Below, piece by piece: positions 23,119 to 31,529 of a DNA stretch of 64,000 bases (position 1 is the first letter of the stretch; every line of letters starts with the position of its first letter). The notes under the pieces are model-generated. The model was given only the letters and a program-made list of their open reading frames with translations, did no database searches and was not told the DNA's origin. The position numbers were made by a program, and so were the translations under genes. This stretch comes from JALZKA01 sp963786495. GTDB lineage: Bacteria; Actinomycetota; Thermoleophilia; Solirubrobacterales; 70-9. The stretch covers positions 124,001 to 188,000 of the forward strand of contig CAWAZL010000010.1 of the NCBI GenBank assembly GCA_963786495.1. Reading direction: 5' to 3'.

Positions 23119-23368
23119 GCCGTCCGATCTTCTGCATTTCGTGCCTTGCCGAGCTCGGTGGTCGCTCGATTGCAAGCAAAGCGTGTGTGACTCCGGTCAC
23201 ACAACTGTTACTTGGATCCGCCAGGGTGTAAATCCCCGTAACCCGCACTTTCGCGACCTGCCACGGCAGGCGCCGCGGGGGACTTGAGCGCCGATCCCGG
23301 TGCTCAGGGCGCCAATACCGGCGCCCGTGGCGCATTTCGCGCCCCGACTCAAAGAGGTGACACCCCTC
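23119..23368 (+). other. Long leader before the M23 peptidase gene, with hairpins
   Basis: No ORF is supported in this 250-base interval. Visible structures are TGTGTGACTCCGGTCACACA near 23183, CCTGCC-AC-GGCAGG near 23259, and a perfect 7-base hairpin GGGCGCC-AATACC-GGCGCCC at 23307-23326. A purine-rich AAGAGGTGA lies about ten bases before the ATG. Such structured leaders often regulate wall hydrolases. I tested the c-di-AMP riboswitch pattern and could not align it. Confidence 0.35.
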
Positions 23369-24014
23369 ATGTCGTACCCGCGTTTCAAAACCCGCTTGCT
23401 TGTGACTGGCATTTCAGCTCTTGCAGTCGCCGCCCCTGCTCTCGCGGCCGAGGCTCAGAGCTCGGACCCCGCCGAGGCTCTTCGCGTCGTTTCGCCCGGC
23501 TCGCCCGCCGCGCTCGCGGTGCGCGAGGCCGATCTCGCTCGCGAGCAGCGGCAGCGCAAGGCCGCCCGGAGGGAGCGCCGCAACTCCGGTCCGTTTGTGC
23601 CGGTTGTGGGCAAGGTCGACTACGGCACGTCTGAGAACGCGTTCGGCGCCGCCCGCTATGGCCACGTTCACTCCGGGCCACGACATGTTCGCGCCGACGG
23701 GAACCCCGCTGGTTGCGGTCACAGACGGTGTCATTGCCGACGCGGGCTCCGATGGAGGCCAGGGCAACTACGTCCACCTCTACGACCCGGAGCGCGACCA
23801 GACGTACATCTACATGCACATGGTCGAGCCCGCCCGGTTCCAGACCGGCGACAAGGTCGATGCCGGCGAGCTGCTCGGCGGCGTCGGCTGCACCGGCTCG
23901 TGCTCGGGCGACCACCTGCACTTCGAGATCCGCGACGGCAAGGGCATGGCTGGCGAGGCACACGATCCTCTGCCCGCGCTCAAGGGTTGGGACTCGATCC
24001 CGAAGCCTCTCTAG
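23369..24014 (+). CDS. Secreted M23-family metallopeptidase, one frameshift
   Basis: A peptidoglycan endopeptidase with a signal peptide (FKTRLLVTGISALAVAAPAL, cleavage after ALAA). A charged linker follows, then the LytM domain: GHVHSGHDMFAPTGTPLVAV (with a one-base correction near 23687), VYMHM-like YIYMHMVEP, and GDHLHFEIRDG with the HxH zinc ligand. The uncorrected 5' frame runs out of register in a GGG run at about 23687. The C-terminus ends PLPALKGWDSIPKPL. A long structured leader precedes it. Confidence 0.88.
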
Positions 24015-24047
24015 GGCGCAGCCGCACCCTCCATACTCAGCGGCCGC

Positions 24048-25841
24048 ATGGACCGCATCCGCAACTTCTCAATCATCGCCCACATCGACCACGGAAAGTC
24101 GACGCTGGCCGACCGCATCCTCGAGATGACGGGGACCGTCGATGCGCGCAGTCACATGCCGCAGATGCTCGACTCGATGGACCTCGAGCGCGAGCGCGGA
24201 ATCACCATCAAGGCGCAGGCCGTCCGCGTGGACTACTCGGCAGCTGACGGCGAGACCTACCACCTTCACCTGATCGACACGCCGGGCCACGTCGACTTCT
24301 CGTACGAGGTTTCGCGCTCGCTTGCCGCTTGCGAGGGCGCGCTCCTGGTCGTCGATGCCGCGCAGGGCGTGGAGGCGCAGACCGTCGCCAACACCTACGC
24401 GGCGATCGAGGCCGGGCTGGAACTGATCCCCGTCCTCAACAAGGTCGATCTGCCCGGCGCCGAGCCAGAGCGGGTGACCGAGGAGATCCTGGACCTGATC
24501 GGCGGCGAAGCCTCAGACGTCCTTCACATCTCGGCCAAGACGGGCCAGGGCGTCGAGGAGGTCCTGGAGGCGATCGTCAAGCGAATCCCGCCGCCCCTGG
24601 GCCAGCCGGACGCGGAGCCGCGAGCGCTCATCTTCGATTCGGAGTTCGACCAGTACCGAGGCGTCATCGCATACGTGCGAGCCGTCGACGGCGCCTTCCG
24701 CAAGGGCGAGTCGATCCGTGCGATGCAAACCGGCACCGAGGCAGAGATCGACGAGATCGGCTTCTTCAAGCCGCAGATGACCGCCGCACCGGCCATGGCT
24801 GCCGGCGAGGTCGGATACGTGATCACAGGCCTGAAGGACGTCTCGAAGCTGCGTGTCGGCGACACGCTCACCACGACTGCATCGGTCACCACGGAGGCGC
24901 TCCCCGGCTACCGCGAGGTGAAGCCGATGGTCTTCTGCGGGCTCTTCCCGATCGAGACGGAGCGCTACGAGGACCTGCGCGAGGCGCTGGACAAGCTCTC
25001 CCTGAACGACGCCGCGCTCTCGTACGAGCCTGAGACCTCGCAGGCGCTCGGCTTCGGCTTTCGCTGCGGCTTCCTCGGCCTCCTCCACATGGACATCATT
25101 CGCGAGCGGCTCGAGCGCGAGTACGACCTGGAGATGCTCGCGACGACCCCGAACGTGAGCTACGAGGTCGAGTTGATCGGCGGCGAGGTAATCGAGGTTC
25201 ACTCGCCCGTCGACCTTCCCGACCCGGGGTCGATCGTTCGGATCTCCGAGCCCCACATCCGCGCCAGCGTCCTTTGCCCCTCGGACAAGATCGGGGCGGT
25301 GATGGAGCTCTGCCAGGAGCGCCGCGGCACGCACGTCGACATGCACTACCTCTCGTCCGAACGCGTACAGCTCCGCTACGACCTGCCGCTCGGCGAGATC
25401 GTCCTCGACTTCTTCGACCAGCTCAAGTCGCGCACCGCCGGCTACGCGTCGCTCGACTACGAGCCGACCGGAATGGCCGAGTCCGACCTGGTGAAGCTCG
25501 ACGTCCTGCTCGCCGGCGATCCGGTCGACGCGCTCTCGATCATCGTCCACCGCGACAAGGCATATGACGCCGGCAAGGTCCTCGTCGAGCGGCTTCGCAA
25601 GACGATCCCGCGCCAGCAGTTCGACGTTCCGGTCCAGGCCGCTGTGGGCTCACGGGTGCTCGCGCGCGAGACGGTCAAGGCGGTTCGCAAGGACGTGACG
25701 GCGAAGCTCTACGGAGGCGACGTGACGCGCAAGCGGAAGCTTCTCGAGAAGCAGAAGAAGGGCAAGAAGCGGATGAAGCAGGTCGGCCGCGTCGAGGTCC
25801 CGCAGGAGGCGTTCCTCGCCGTCTTGGAGCTGGACCAGTGA
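24048..25841 (+). CDS. lepA: Elongation factor 4 (LepA)
   Basis: A ribosome-bound GTPase that promotes back-translocation and assembly. G motifs: IAHIDHGKSTLADRILEMTG (G1), RGITIKAQ (G2), LIDTPGHVDFSYEV (G3), LNKVDLPGA (G4). Domain V and the LepA-specific C-terminal domain are present (RKDVTAKLYGGDVTRKRKLL, KKGKKRMKQVGRVEVPQEAF). The 597-residue length is standard. A TACTCA box lies eight bases before the ATG. Confidence 0.97.
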   Translation: MDRIRNFSIIAHIDHGKSTLADRILEMTGTVDARSHMPQMLDSMDLERERGITIKAQAVRVDYSAADGETYHLHLIDTPGHVDFSYEVSRSLAACEGALLVVDAAQGVEAQTVANTYAAIEAGLELIPVLNKVDLPGAEPERVTEEILDLIGGEASDVLHISAKTGQGVEEVLEAIVKRIPPPLGQPDAEPRALIFDSEFDQYRGVIAYVRAVDGAFRKGESIRAMQTGTEAEIDEIGFFKPQMTAAPAMAAGEVGYVITGLKDVSKLRVGDTLTTTASVTTEALPGYREVKPMVFCGLFPIETERYEDLREALDKLSLNDAALSYEPETSQALGFGFRCGFLGLLHMDIIRERLEREYDLEMLATTPNVSYEVELIGGEVIEVHSPVDLPDPGSIVRISEPHIRASVLCPSDKIGAVMELCQERRGTHVDMHYLSSERVQLRYDLPLGEIVLDFFDQLKSRTAGYASLDYEPTGMAESDLVKLDVLLAGDPVDALSIIVHRDKAYDAGKVLVERLRKTIPRQQFDVPVQAAVGSRVLARETVKAVRKDVTAKLYGGDVTRKRKLLEKQKKGKKRMKQVGRVEVPQEAFLAVLELDQ

Positions 25842-26227
25842 GCGAGGACCCGCGCGAGCCACTGATCCAGGGCGCGATTCAGGCCTTCAACGACGAGGAC
25901 GTCGCCGCCCTGCTCGAGTTCATCCATCCCGAGGTGCGCTCGAGCGTGGCCGAGGGGCTGGGAAACCCAGGCTCGCACGAGGGGATCGAGGGCTTCGGCG
26001 CGATGATGGCCGACTGGTCCGAAGCGTGGAGCTCCAACAAGATCAAGCTCAACGAGACCGAGTTCGTGGACGGGCAGGTGGCGTTGGTGCACGTCTCCCA
26101 AGACTTGGTCGGTGCCGGATCGGGCATTCCGTGGGAATGGAGAACACGTTCTTGATCGGTTCGAAGGCGATCAGGCCATCCGGTTCGAGATCCACCCGAT
26201 CGAGAGTCGGCAATCAACGCGCTGTGA
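25838..26227 (+). CDS. SnoaL/NTF2-like protein, frameshifted
   Basis: The N-terminal half is a clear NTF2-like fold: IQGAIQAFNDEDVAALLEFI, HPEVRSSVAEGLGNPGSHEG and VDGQVALVHVSQDLVGAGSG. The expected C-terminal strands (GMENTF, then FEGDQAIRFEIHP and ESAINAL) appear only after moving frames near 26132, 26156 and 26195, giving a stop at 26225-26227. The uncorrected frame stops at 26155. Function of such stand-alone NTF2-like proteins is varied and not assignable. The start overlaps lepA by ATGA-type coupling (GTGA). Confidence 0.6.
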
Positions 26228-26283
26228 GGCCCGAAGAGCGTGAGCGCGCGGTCGAACGTGCGCGCGAACGCGAGGTCTCGAAC

Positions 26284-26289
26284 TAGGAT
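26284..26289 (+). promoter_or_regulatory. Probable -10 box of the MaoC pair
   Basis: TAGGAT ends nine bases before ATG 26299, consistent with a leaderless or nearly leaderless transcript for the two dehydratase genes. Confidence 0.4.
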
Positions 26290-26298
26290 GCGCCGCCT

Positions 26299-26742
26299 AT
26301 GGCACTGAAGACCGACGCCGCCGGCAAGACCTGGGACCCCGCTTCGTTCGAAGTGACCGCCGAGCGAATCGCGCAATACGCCGACGCAGTCGGCGAGGCG
26401 AGCCCAATTCACCGCGACGCCGATGCGGCGCGAGAGGCCGGCTACCGCGACGTTGTCGCGCCGCCGATGTTCGCCGTCGTCTACTCGTCGCCCGCGATGG
26501 GCCCGGCGATCTTCGATCCCGAGGTCGAGATGAACTTCGCCGCGATGGTCCATGGCGGCCAGGAATTCGAGTGGGGTGAGCCCGTTTGCGCAGGCGACGA
26601 GATCACGACGACCGCCACCTGCAAATCGATCGAGGAGCGCGACGGCAAGGGCTTCTACGTCTTCGAGACCGTCTCGGAGAATCAAGACGGCGCCGAGGTC
26701 GTGCGCGCGACCTGGACCAACATCGTGAGGGGAGTGGGCTGA
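26299..26742 (+). CDS. MaoC-like dehydratase, HadA-type (FAS1-like N-terminal domain)
   Basis: One half of a heterodimeric (R)-3-hydroxyacyl dehydratase of the HadAB type. It has the hot-dog fold start FEVTAERIAQYADAVGEASP followed by IHRDADAAREAGYRDVVAPP, and the core GGQEFEWGEPVCAGDEITTT. The HadA-type subunit usually lacks the catalytic D...H dyad and binds the acyl chain. It overlaps the next gene by three bases, so the subunits are made together. Confidence 0.88.
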   Translation: MALKTDAAGKTWDPASFEVTAERIAQYADAVGEASPIHRDADAAREAGYRDVVAPPMFAVVYSSPAMGPAIFDPEVEMNFAAMVHGGQEFEWGEPVCAGDEITTTATCKSIEERDGKGFYVFETVSENQDGAEVVRATWTNIVRGVG

Positions 26743-27131
26743 TGGCCGGGTTCTCGACCGGCGACTCGCTCCCCGAGATGAGGGTGACGCCCGACGCGGG
26801 CCTCACCAAGCGCTACGCGGAGGCGTCCGGCGACCCCAACCCGATCCACATCGACGAGGAGTTCGCGAAGAAGGTCGGCCTGCCCGGCTGCATTCTCCAC
26901 GGGCTGTGGTCGATGGCCCAGGTCGCCCGCGCCCATGGCGAGGCGGTGGGGGACCCGCTCGCTCTCAAGCGGCTCGAAGTGCAGTTCCGCGGCATGGGCT
27001 TCCCCGAGCAGGAGGTCGTCGTCACCTCGTCCGTCACCGAGGCAGGCGGGGGCCGCCTCGTCACAGAGACCGAAGCCGCCCAAGGCGACAACCGCATCAT
27101 CCGCAACGCCACCGCCGAGCTGGCGGTCTAG
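26742..27131 (+). CDS. MaoC-family dehydratase, HadB-type catalytic subunit
   Basis: The catalytic hydratase-2 motif is present: YAEASGDPNPIHIDEEFAKK (D and H of the dyad) and GLPGCILHGLWSMAQVARA. 129 residues from ATG 26742, which overlaps the previous stop. With the HadA-like protein it would dehydrate (R)-3-hydroxyacyl thioesters in fatty-acid or polyketide metabolism; the carrier (ACP or CoA) is not decidable. Its stop overlaps the convergent peroxiredoxin stop. Confidence 0.9.
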   Translation: MAGFSTGDSLPEMRVTPDAGLTKRYAEASGDPNPIHIDEEFAKKVGLPGCILHGLWSMAQVARAHGEAVGDPLALKRLEVQFRGMGFPEQEVVVTSSVTEAGGGRLVTETEAAQGDNRIIRNATAELAV

Positions 27132-27676
27132 CGGTTCTGTTCGAGCCAGGCGAGCACGACGCTCGCATGCCGGTCCGGCGGGAACACGGGATAGAAGACG
27201 CGCTCGATCCGGCCTGAACCGATCACCAGCGTGAGCCGCTTGATCAAGGTGCGGCCGGCCACTTGGAACGTCGGCAACCGCAGCGCCTCTGTGAGCGACA
27301 GGTCTGCGTCCGAGAGCACTGGGAACGGTAGATCGAGCCGCTCCGCAAGCTCGCGCTGGTAGTCCGAATCCTGCGTGGAGAGCCCGAACACCCGGGCGCC
27401 GGCGGCCTGGATCTCCGCGTGATGGTCCCGGAAGCCGCACGTCTCGGGCGTGCAGCCGCGCGCGCCCGGAATGAGATCCCAGTCCTGGGCGAGAAGCGGC
27501 TGGCCCGGCCGTCCGGTCCACGGGTACGCGTAGACGACTGTGCGGCCCGAGAGGGAGGAGAGGTCATGTGCCTCGCTGTCCGTGCCGGCGAGAGCGACGG
27601 AGGGCACGTCCGCACCAGGAAGGTGATCGCAGGCCCCGTCGTCCTCGGGAACCGGCAAGTCATCAGGGAGGATCAT
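27128..27676 (-). CDS. Peroxiredoxin (AhpC/TSA, BCP-like)
   Basis: Thiol peroxidase of 182 residues: VVYAYPWTGRPGQPLLAQDW, then GCTPETCGFRDHHAEIQAAG with Cys in the T(P/S)xxC-type site and an upstream Cys, followed by VFGLSTQDSDYQRELAERLD and LPFPVLSDADLSL. It carries an N-terminal extension of ~30 residues (DDLPVPEDDGACDHLPGADV) before the thioredoxin fold. ATG 27676 matches this layout; the frame is open further upstream across the hrcA promoter without support. Confidence 0.88.
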   Translation of the reverse strand: MILPDDLPVPEDDGACDHLPGADVPSVALAGTDSEAHDLSSLSGRTVVYAYPWTGRPGQPLLAQDWDLIPGARGCTPETCGFRDHHAEIQAAGARVFGLSTQDSDYQRELAERLDLPFPVLSDADLSLTEALRLPTFQVAGRTLIKRLTLVIGSGRIERVFYPVFPPDRHASVVLAWLEQNR

Positions 27677-27715
27677 GGGATCGACCACGATCTCATCGTA
27701 GGCCGAGTCCGCACC

Positions 27716-27721
27716 TAGACT
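27716..27721 (+). promoter_or_regulatory. Probable -10 box of hrcA (leaderless)
   Basis: TAGACT ends six bases before GTG 27728. The same hexamer and spacing occur before dnaJ at 29569-29574. No CIRCE inverted repeat (TTAGCACTC...GAGTGCTAA) is visible here. Confidence 0.5.
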
Positions 27722-27727
27722 TGGATT

Positions 27728-28759
27728 GTGCTTTCTGAGCGGCGGCAGCGGATCCTCGAGCTGGTGGCGGAGGAGTACCTGCGTTGCGGGAAGCCCATCG
27801 GCTCCAAGGCGATCTCCGAGCGCGACGACGTCGAGTGGGGCGCCTCGACGGTCCGCAACGAGCTTGCGGCGCTCGAGGCTGACGGTTACCTGACGCACCC
27901 TCACACCTCCGCCGGTCGCATCCCGACCGACCGCGGCTACCGCTTCTACGCCGACGCGCTCCTCGCTACGACCCCCGTGAGCTCGGACGAGGAGCCCGAG
28001 GAGGTCGAGCTGACCCGCATGCGCCGTGAGGTAGAGGACGCCATGCGCGAGACGACCCACGCGCTTTCGCAGATGACCGACCTGTTGGCCGTAGCTACCG
28101 CGCCGCCGCCGAGCGCGGCCCGCATCCACCGCGTCGAGGTGCTGCAGCTCCAGCCCTCCGTCGCCATGGTGGTCGTGATCGCTACCAACGGCGCGGTCGC
28201 AAAGCGCGTTTTCAACTTCGAACGCAGGCTCGACCCGGGCCTTCTCCAGTGGGCGTCGAGCTACCTGAACGAGCGCCTCTCTGGGCTCGCCCTGGGCGCG
28301 CGCATGACGGGCGACCGCCTGGGCGATCCGACCTTGTCGCCTGCCGAAGCCGGGTTTTTGGCCGAGATCAGCGCTGCGTTCACAGATCTCGAGCGGCGGG
28401 CTGGCGAGGACCTCTACGTCGATGGCGCCTCCCGGCTCCTGTCCGACGAGCGCGCCCCCGACCTGCCCGAGATGGAGTCGTTGATGGGCGTCCTCGAGGG
28501 CCGCGCCAATCTCCTCAGGGTCCTTCAGTCAGCGCTTGACGAGCGCTCGGTCTTCGTCTGGATCGGCGAGGAGAACCCCGCCCCCGAGCTCCGCCAGGTC
28601 AGCGTCGTCGGCGCAAACTACGGCCTTGGCTACCGCAATCTCGGGACCGTGGGCGTGCTCGGCCCGACACGCATGGACTACGCCACCGCGATCGCCTCGG
28701 TGCGAGAAGCAGCGTCAGAGCTTTCGCGTTACTTCGAGTCGGTATACGAGCCGCGCTAG
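27728..28759 (+). CDS. hrcA: Heat-inducible transcription repressor HrcA
   Basis: Represses heat-shock operons by binding CIRCE until chaperonin titrates it. The N-terminal winged helix shows ERRQRILELVAEEYLRCGKP and VEWGASTVRNELAALEADGY LTHPHTSAGRIPTD in two parts, with the HTSAGRIPTDRGYR signature. The GAF-like domain and C-terminus are complete (NYGLGYRNLGTVGVLGPTRM, MDYATAIASVREAA). 343 residues. dnaJ lies downstream but is separated by a reversed lectin gene. Confidence 0.96.
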   Translation: MLSERRQRILELVAEEYLRCGKPIGSKAISERDDVEWGASTVRNELAALEADGYLTHPHTSAGRIPTDRGYRFYADALLATTPVSSDEEPEEVELTRMRREVEDAMRETTHALSQMTDLLAVATAPPPSAARIHRVEVLQLQPSVAMVVVIATNGAVAKRVFNFERRLDPGLLQWASSYLNERLSGLALGARMTGDRLGDPTLSPAEAGFLAEISAAFTDLERRAGEDLYVDGASRLLSDERAPDLPEMESLMGVLEGRANLLRVLQSALDERSVFVWIGEENPAPELRQVSVVGANYGLGYRNLGTVGVLGPTRMDYATAIASVREAASELSRYFESVYEPR

Positions 28760-28776
28760 CGGCCGGTGCCAATTCG

Positions 28777-29523
28777 CTACTGGGTCAGCTTCCACGTGAG
28801 GACGTCGTGAAACGCGTTGTTGCCACCGGTCGCCGCCGTGAAGCCGGCGCGCTTCTTGCTGCCGTGATTGAGGATGCCTTTGAGATCCACCTTCGCCTGG
28901 ACCGTAGGCGAGCCGGGCTTGGTTGAGGTCTCGGAGACGTACACCTTCATCTTCTTGGACTTTGCCTTGTAGGAGATCCATGCCCAGCGGGGACCCCCGT
29001 AAAGGGTGAAGTTCGGGATCGACGAGGCCTTCGATTTGCCAGCCTTGCCATTCGCGATGATCGCGACCTCATTTGCTTCCTCGTCGGCCCCGCCGTTGTC
29101 GAAGGAGTCGAACTCGACCGCGACGCTGTCGCCGATCGAGCCGTAGCCGAGGCCGCCACCGCCGTCTCCGATCTCGCCCTTTCCAGAGCTGTGAATGAAG
29201 AAGGCCATCCCATCCCCGGCTGCGGTGGTCGAATCGTGCATCGAGAAATTGAACTCCGTCTTGAACGACTTCTTCTTATTCAAGACGGCTTTCTTGGTGA
29301 ACGCGGTGCCCGTTTCGCTCGGGTCCGCCGATGTGAGCCGCAAGACGCTTCCGCTCTGCTCGGCGTCACCGTTCAGGCTGAGCTTCGAGACGTCCGTGAA
29401 ATCTGGGTAGTCGGCTATGACCGCGCTGCTCGCCGAACCGGCGATCAGAAGCACCGCAAGCGATGCCGCGGCGGTCACGCAACCCAGTGCACCTGCTCGT
29501 TTCCGGAACAGCCCCCGCTGCAT
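28777..29523 (-). CDS. Secreted legume-type (L-type) lectin-domain protein
   Basis: A signal peptide (FRKRAGALGCVTAAASLAVL then LIAGSASSA) precedes a single L-type lectin domain of about 215 residues. Its key strands are SFKTEFNFSMHDSTTAAGDG MAFFIHSS (the GDGxAFxI motif), LGYGSIGDSVAVEFDSFDNG (carbohydrate/metal site with conserved D and N), WAWISYKAKSKKMKVYVSET and AGFTAATGGNNAFHDVLTWK. Related domains in plants and some bacteria bind sugars. It sits reversed between hrcA and dnaJ, an unusual neighbour for chaperone genes. It lacks any cell-wall anchor. Confidence 0.82.
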   Translation of the reverse strand: MQRGLFRKRAGALGCVTAAASLAVLLIAGSASSAVIADYPDFTDVSKLSLNGDAEQSGSVLRLTSADPSETGTAFTKKAVLNKKKSFKTEFNFSMHDSTTAAGDGMAFFIHSSGKGEIGDGGGGLGYGSIGDSVAVEFDSFDNGGADEEANEVAIIANGKAGKSKASSIPNFTLYGGPRWAWISYKAKSKKMKVYVSETSTKPGSPTVQAKVDLKGILNHGSKKRAGFTAATGGNNAFHDVLTWKLTQ

Positions 29524-29568
29524 GAGCGCAGAATACACCCGAAACCGGGTAGGCGCAAGGCCCGTTCC

Positions 29569-29574
29569 TAGACT
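29569..29574 (+). promoter_or_regulatory. Probable -10 box of dnaJ (leaderless)
   Basis: TAGACT ends six bases before the dnaJ GTG at 29581, the same hexamer and spacing as at hrcA. Confidence 0.5.
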
Positions 29575-29580
29575 CAGCCC

Positions 29581-30669
29581 GTGCCCCGTGACCCCTACCA
29601 AGTGCTCGGCGTCGAGCGTTCCGCCGAGGACGCCGAGCTGAAGAAGGCGTTCCGGACGCTCGCGCGCGAGCTCCATCCGGACGTGAACCGCGACGACCCC
29701 GAGGCCGAGGAGAAGTTCAAGGAGGCCGCGGAGGCCTACGAGATCCTCTCCGATCCCGACCGGCGCGCCACCTACGACCGCTTTGGCCACGAGGGGCTTC
29801 GCTCGAACGGCTTCTCTTCCCAGGCGGCATCCGGAGGGATCGAGGACATCCTGTCGGCGATGTTCGGCGGGGGCGGCTCGCCCTTCGGCGACATCTTCGG
29901 CTTCGGCGGGCGCTCCGGCCCCGCAACCGGCGGCGACATCGGCGTCTCGGTATCGATCGACCTCGCCGAGGTGCTGACCGGCGCCGCGCGAGAGGTTTCC
30001 TTCAGCGCGGTCACCCGCTGTGAGCACTGCAACGGGAACGGCGCCGAGCCCGGCACTCCGATCCGCACGTGCGAGACATGCGGAGGGCAGGGCGCGGTCC
30101 AGCAGGTCAGCCGCACGCCCTTCGGCCAGATGATGCGCCAATCCGCTTGCCCGACCTGTAACGGCGCGGGCAAGATCCCGGACGAGCCGTGTGAGACCTG
30201 CGACGGCCTGGGACGCCTTCGCAAGGAGCGGACCTATCAGGTCGACATCCCCGCCGGAATTGAGGACGGGCAGCGCATCCGCGTGGGAGGCAAGGGTCAC
30301 GAGGGCGAGACCGGTGGCGCGGCCGGCGACCTTTACGTCGAGGTCTCAGTCATCGGTGACGACCGCTTCGAGCGCCATGGCGAGCACCTCATCACGCCCG
30401 CCCAGATCAGCGTTACCCGCGCGATGCTTGGCGGCACGATCGAGATCCCCACGCTCGAGGGCATGCAGGACGTGACGGTGCCCAAGGGCGCTCAGCCCGG
30501 GCAGCACGTCATCCTCACCGGAAAGGGCCTGCCGACCCTGAGAGGCCGCCGGCGCGGCGACCAGGTCGTTGTGCTTGACGTCGTCATCCCGCGAAAGCTC
30601 AATCGCAAACAGCGCGCTGCGGCCGAGGAGCTCGACGAGGCCCTCGACGATCCGCATCCCGGCGGATGA
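29581..30669 (+). CDS. dnaJ: Molecular chaperone DnaJ
   Basis: Hsp40 co-chaperone for DnaK. J domain residues ~4-68 with HPD at 32-34 (RELHPDVNRDDPEAEEKFKE). A Gly/Phe region follows (SAMFGGGGSPFGDIFGFGG). The zinc-finger domain has four CxxCxGxG repeats (CEHCNGNG, CETCGGQG, CPTCNGAG, CETCDGLG). The C-terminal substrate-binding domain ends AAEELDEALDDPHPGG. 362 residues from GTG 29581. The stop overlaps prmA by ATGA. Confidence 0.97.
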   Translation: MPRDPYQVLGVERSAEDAELKKAFRTLARELHPDVNRDDPEAEEKFKEAAEAYEILSDPDRRATYDRFGHEGLRSNGFSSQAASGGIEDILSAMFGGGGSPFGDIFGFGGRSGPATGGDIGVSVSIDLAEVLTGAAREVSFSAVTRCEHCNGNGAEPGTPIRTCETCGGQGAVQQVSRTPFGQMMRQSACPTCNGAGKIPDEPCETCDGLGRLRKERTYQVDIPAGIEDGQRIRVGGKGHEGETGGAAGDLYVEVSVIGDDRFERHGEHLITPAQISVTRAMLGGTIEIPTLEGMQDVTVPKGAQPGQHVILTGKGLPTLRGRRRGDQVVVLDVVIPRKLNRKQRAAAEELDEALDDPHPGG

Positions 30670-31484
30670 TCCGCCTGGCGGTTCGCTGCCGCCCGGATCA
30701 GGCGGAGATGGTGCTGGCGGAGCTTGTTCAGCTCGCTCCCGGCGGTGTGGAAGAGGAGACCGGACCGGACTGGGTCGAGTACGCGATCTACGGCGGCGAG
30801 GGCGAGCTGCCCGACCTGGGCGAGGTCGAGGCGGCGGCGGGCGACGATCTCGTCGAAATCACCTCGGAAAAGATTCCCGACGACTGGGCCGACCGCTGGC
30901 GCGACTTCCATGAGCCGACCGTCCTGGCGGGCGGGCGCGTCGTGATCCGGCCCGAGTGGCATGCGTCGCCCGAGCCCGGCGTGCTCGATGTCGTCATCGA
31001 CCCCGGCCAGGCCTTCGGTACGGGCGCGCATCCGACCACCCGTATGTGCGTGGAGCTCTTGATCAAGCTGGCGGACCAGGGGAGCGCGAGCGGCGCCCTT
31101 GTCGATCTCGGCACCGGCTCAGCGGTGCTTGCGATCGTCGCCGCGAAGCTCGGGTGGTCGCCGGTCCTGGGAGTTGATCATGAGCTCCCGGCCATGGAAG
31201 CCGCCGCAGAGAATGCGTCAGTAAACGGCGTCGAGATCTCGTTCGAGCGGAAGAACCTGCGGGCAGAACCCGCGCCCTCGGCCCCCACGGTGGTCGCGAA
31301 CTTGACCGCGCCGGTCCTTCGAGATGTTGCGGCGAACCTCGCCGATCCACCGCGGCAGATGATCCTCTCCGGCCTCCTCACCGACGAGGCCCAGGGAGTC
31401 GCGGACGAGTTCGGAGTTCACGGCCTCAAAGCGGCCGAGCGCCTCGACTCTGGCGATTGGTCCGCGCTGCTGCTCACGGCTTAA
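30666..31484 (+). CDS. prmA: Ribosomal protein L11 methyltransferase
   Basis: SAM-dependent methylation of L11. Family features: WRDFHEPTVLAGGRVVIRPEW, DPGQAFGTGAHPTTRMCVEL and the SAM motif LVDLGTGSAVLAIVAAKLGW with VLGVDHELPAMEAAAENASV, then VVANLTAPVLRDVA (NL/I(L)A-type motif). 272 residues, normal. The dnaJ-prmA order is shared by many Gram-positive bacteria. Confidence 0.93.
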   Translation: MIRLAVRCRPDQAEMVLAELVQLAPGGVEEETGPDWVEYAIYGGEGELPDLGEVEAAAGDDLVEITSEKIPDDWADRWRDFHEPTVLAGGRVVIRPEWHASPEPGVLDVVIDPGQAFGTGAHPTTRMCVELLIKLADQGSASGALVDLGTGSAVLAIVAAKLGWSPVLGVDHELPAMEAAAENASVNGVEISFERKNLRAEPAPSAPTVVANLTAPVLRDVAANLADPPRQMILSGLLTDEAQGVADEFGVHGLKAAERLDSGDWSALLLTA

Positions 31485-31517
31485 CGAGATCGCGAAGGAT
31501 TTGACCTGCGGGCGGGG

Positions 31518-31523
31518 TAGTGT
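31518..31523 (+). promoter_or_regulatory. Probable -10 box of the DUF2269-like gene (leaderless)
   Basis: TAGTGT ends six bases before ATG 31530 in the 45-base gap after prmA. Confidence 0.4.
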
Positions 31524-31529
31524 GCGCGT

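Noticed and set aside
23119..23368. c-di-AMP (ydaO) riboswitch before the M23 peptidase gene
   Set aside because: Isolated pieces such as GGGGGAC are present, but the conserved blocks could not be placed in the right order or pairing, so only an unassigned structured leader is reported.
27690..27728. CIRCE element for HrcA
   Set aside because: No TTAGCACTC-N9-GAGTGCTAA-like inverted repeat was found before hrcA or dnaJ.
27677..28129. N-terminal extension of the peroxiredoxin on the minus strand through the start of hrcA
   Set aside because: The extra ~150 residues are the antisense of hrcA, with no similarity to the family; ATG 27676 gives the normal domain layout.
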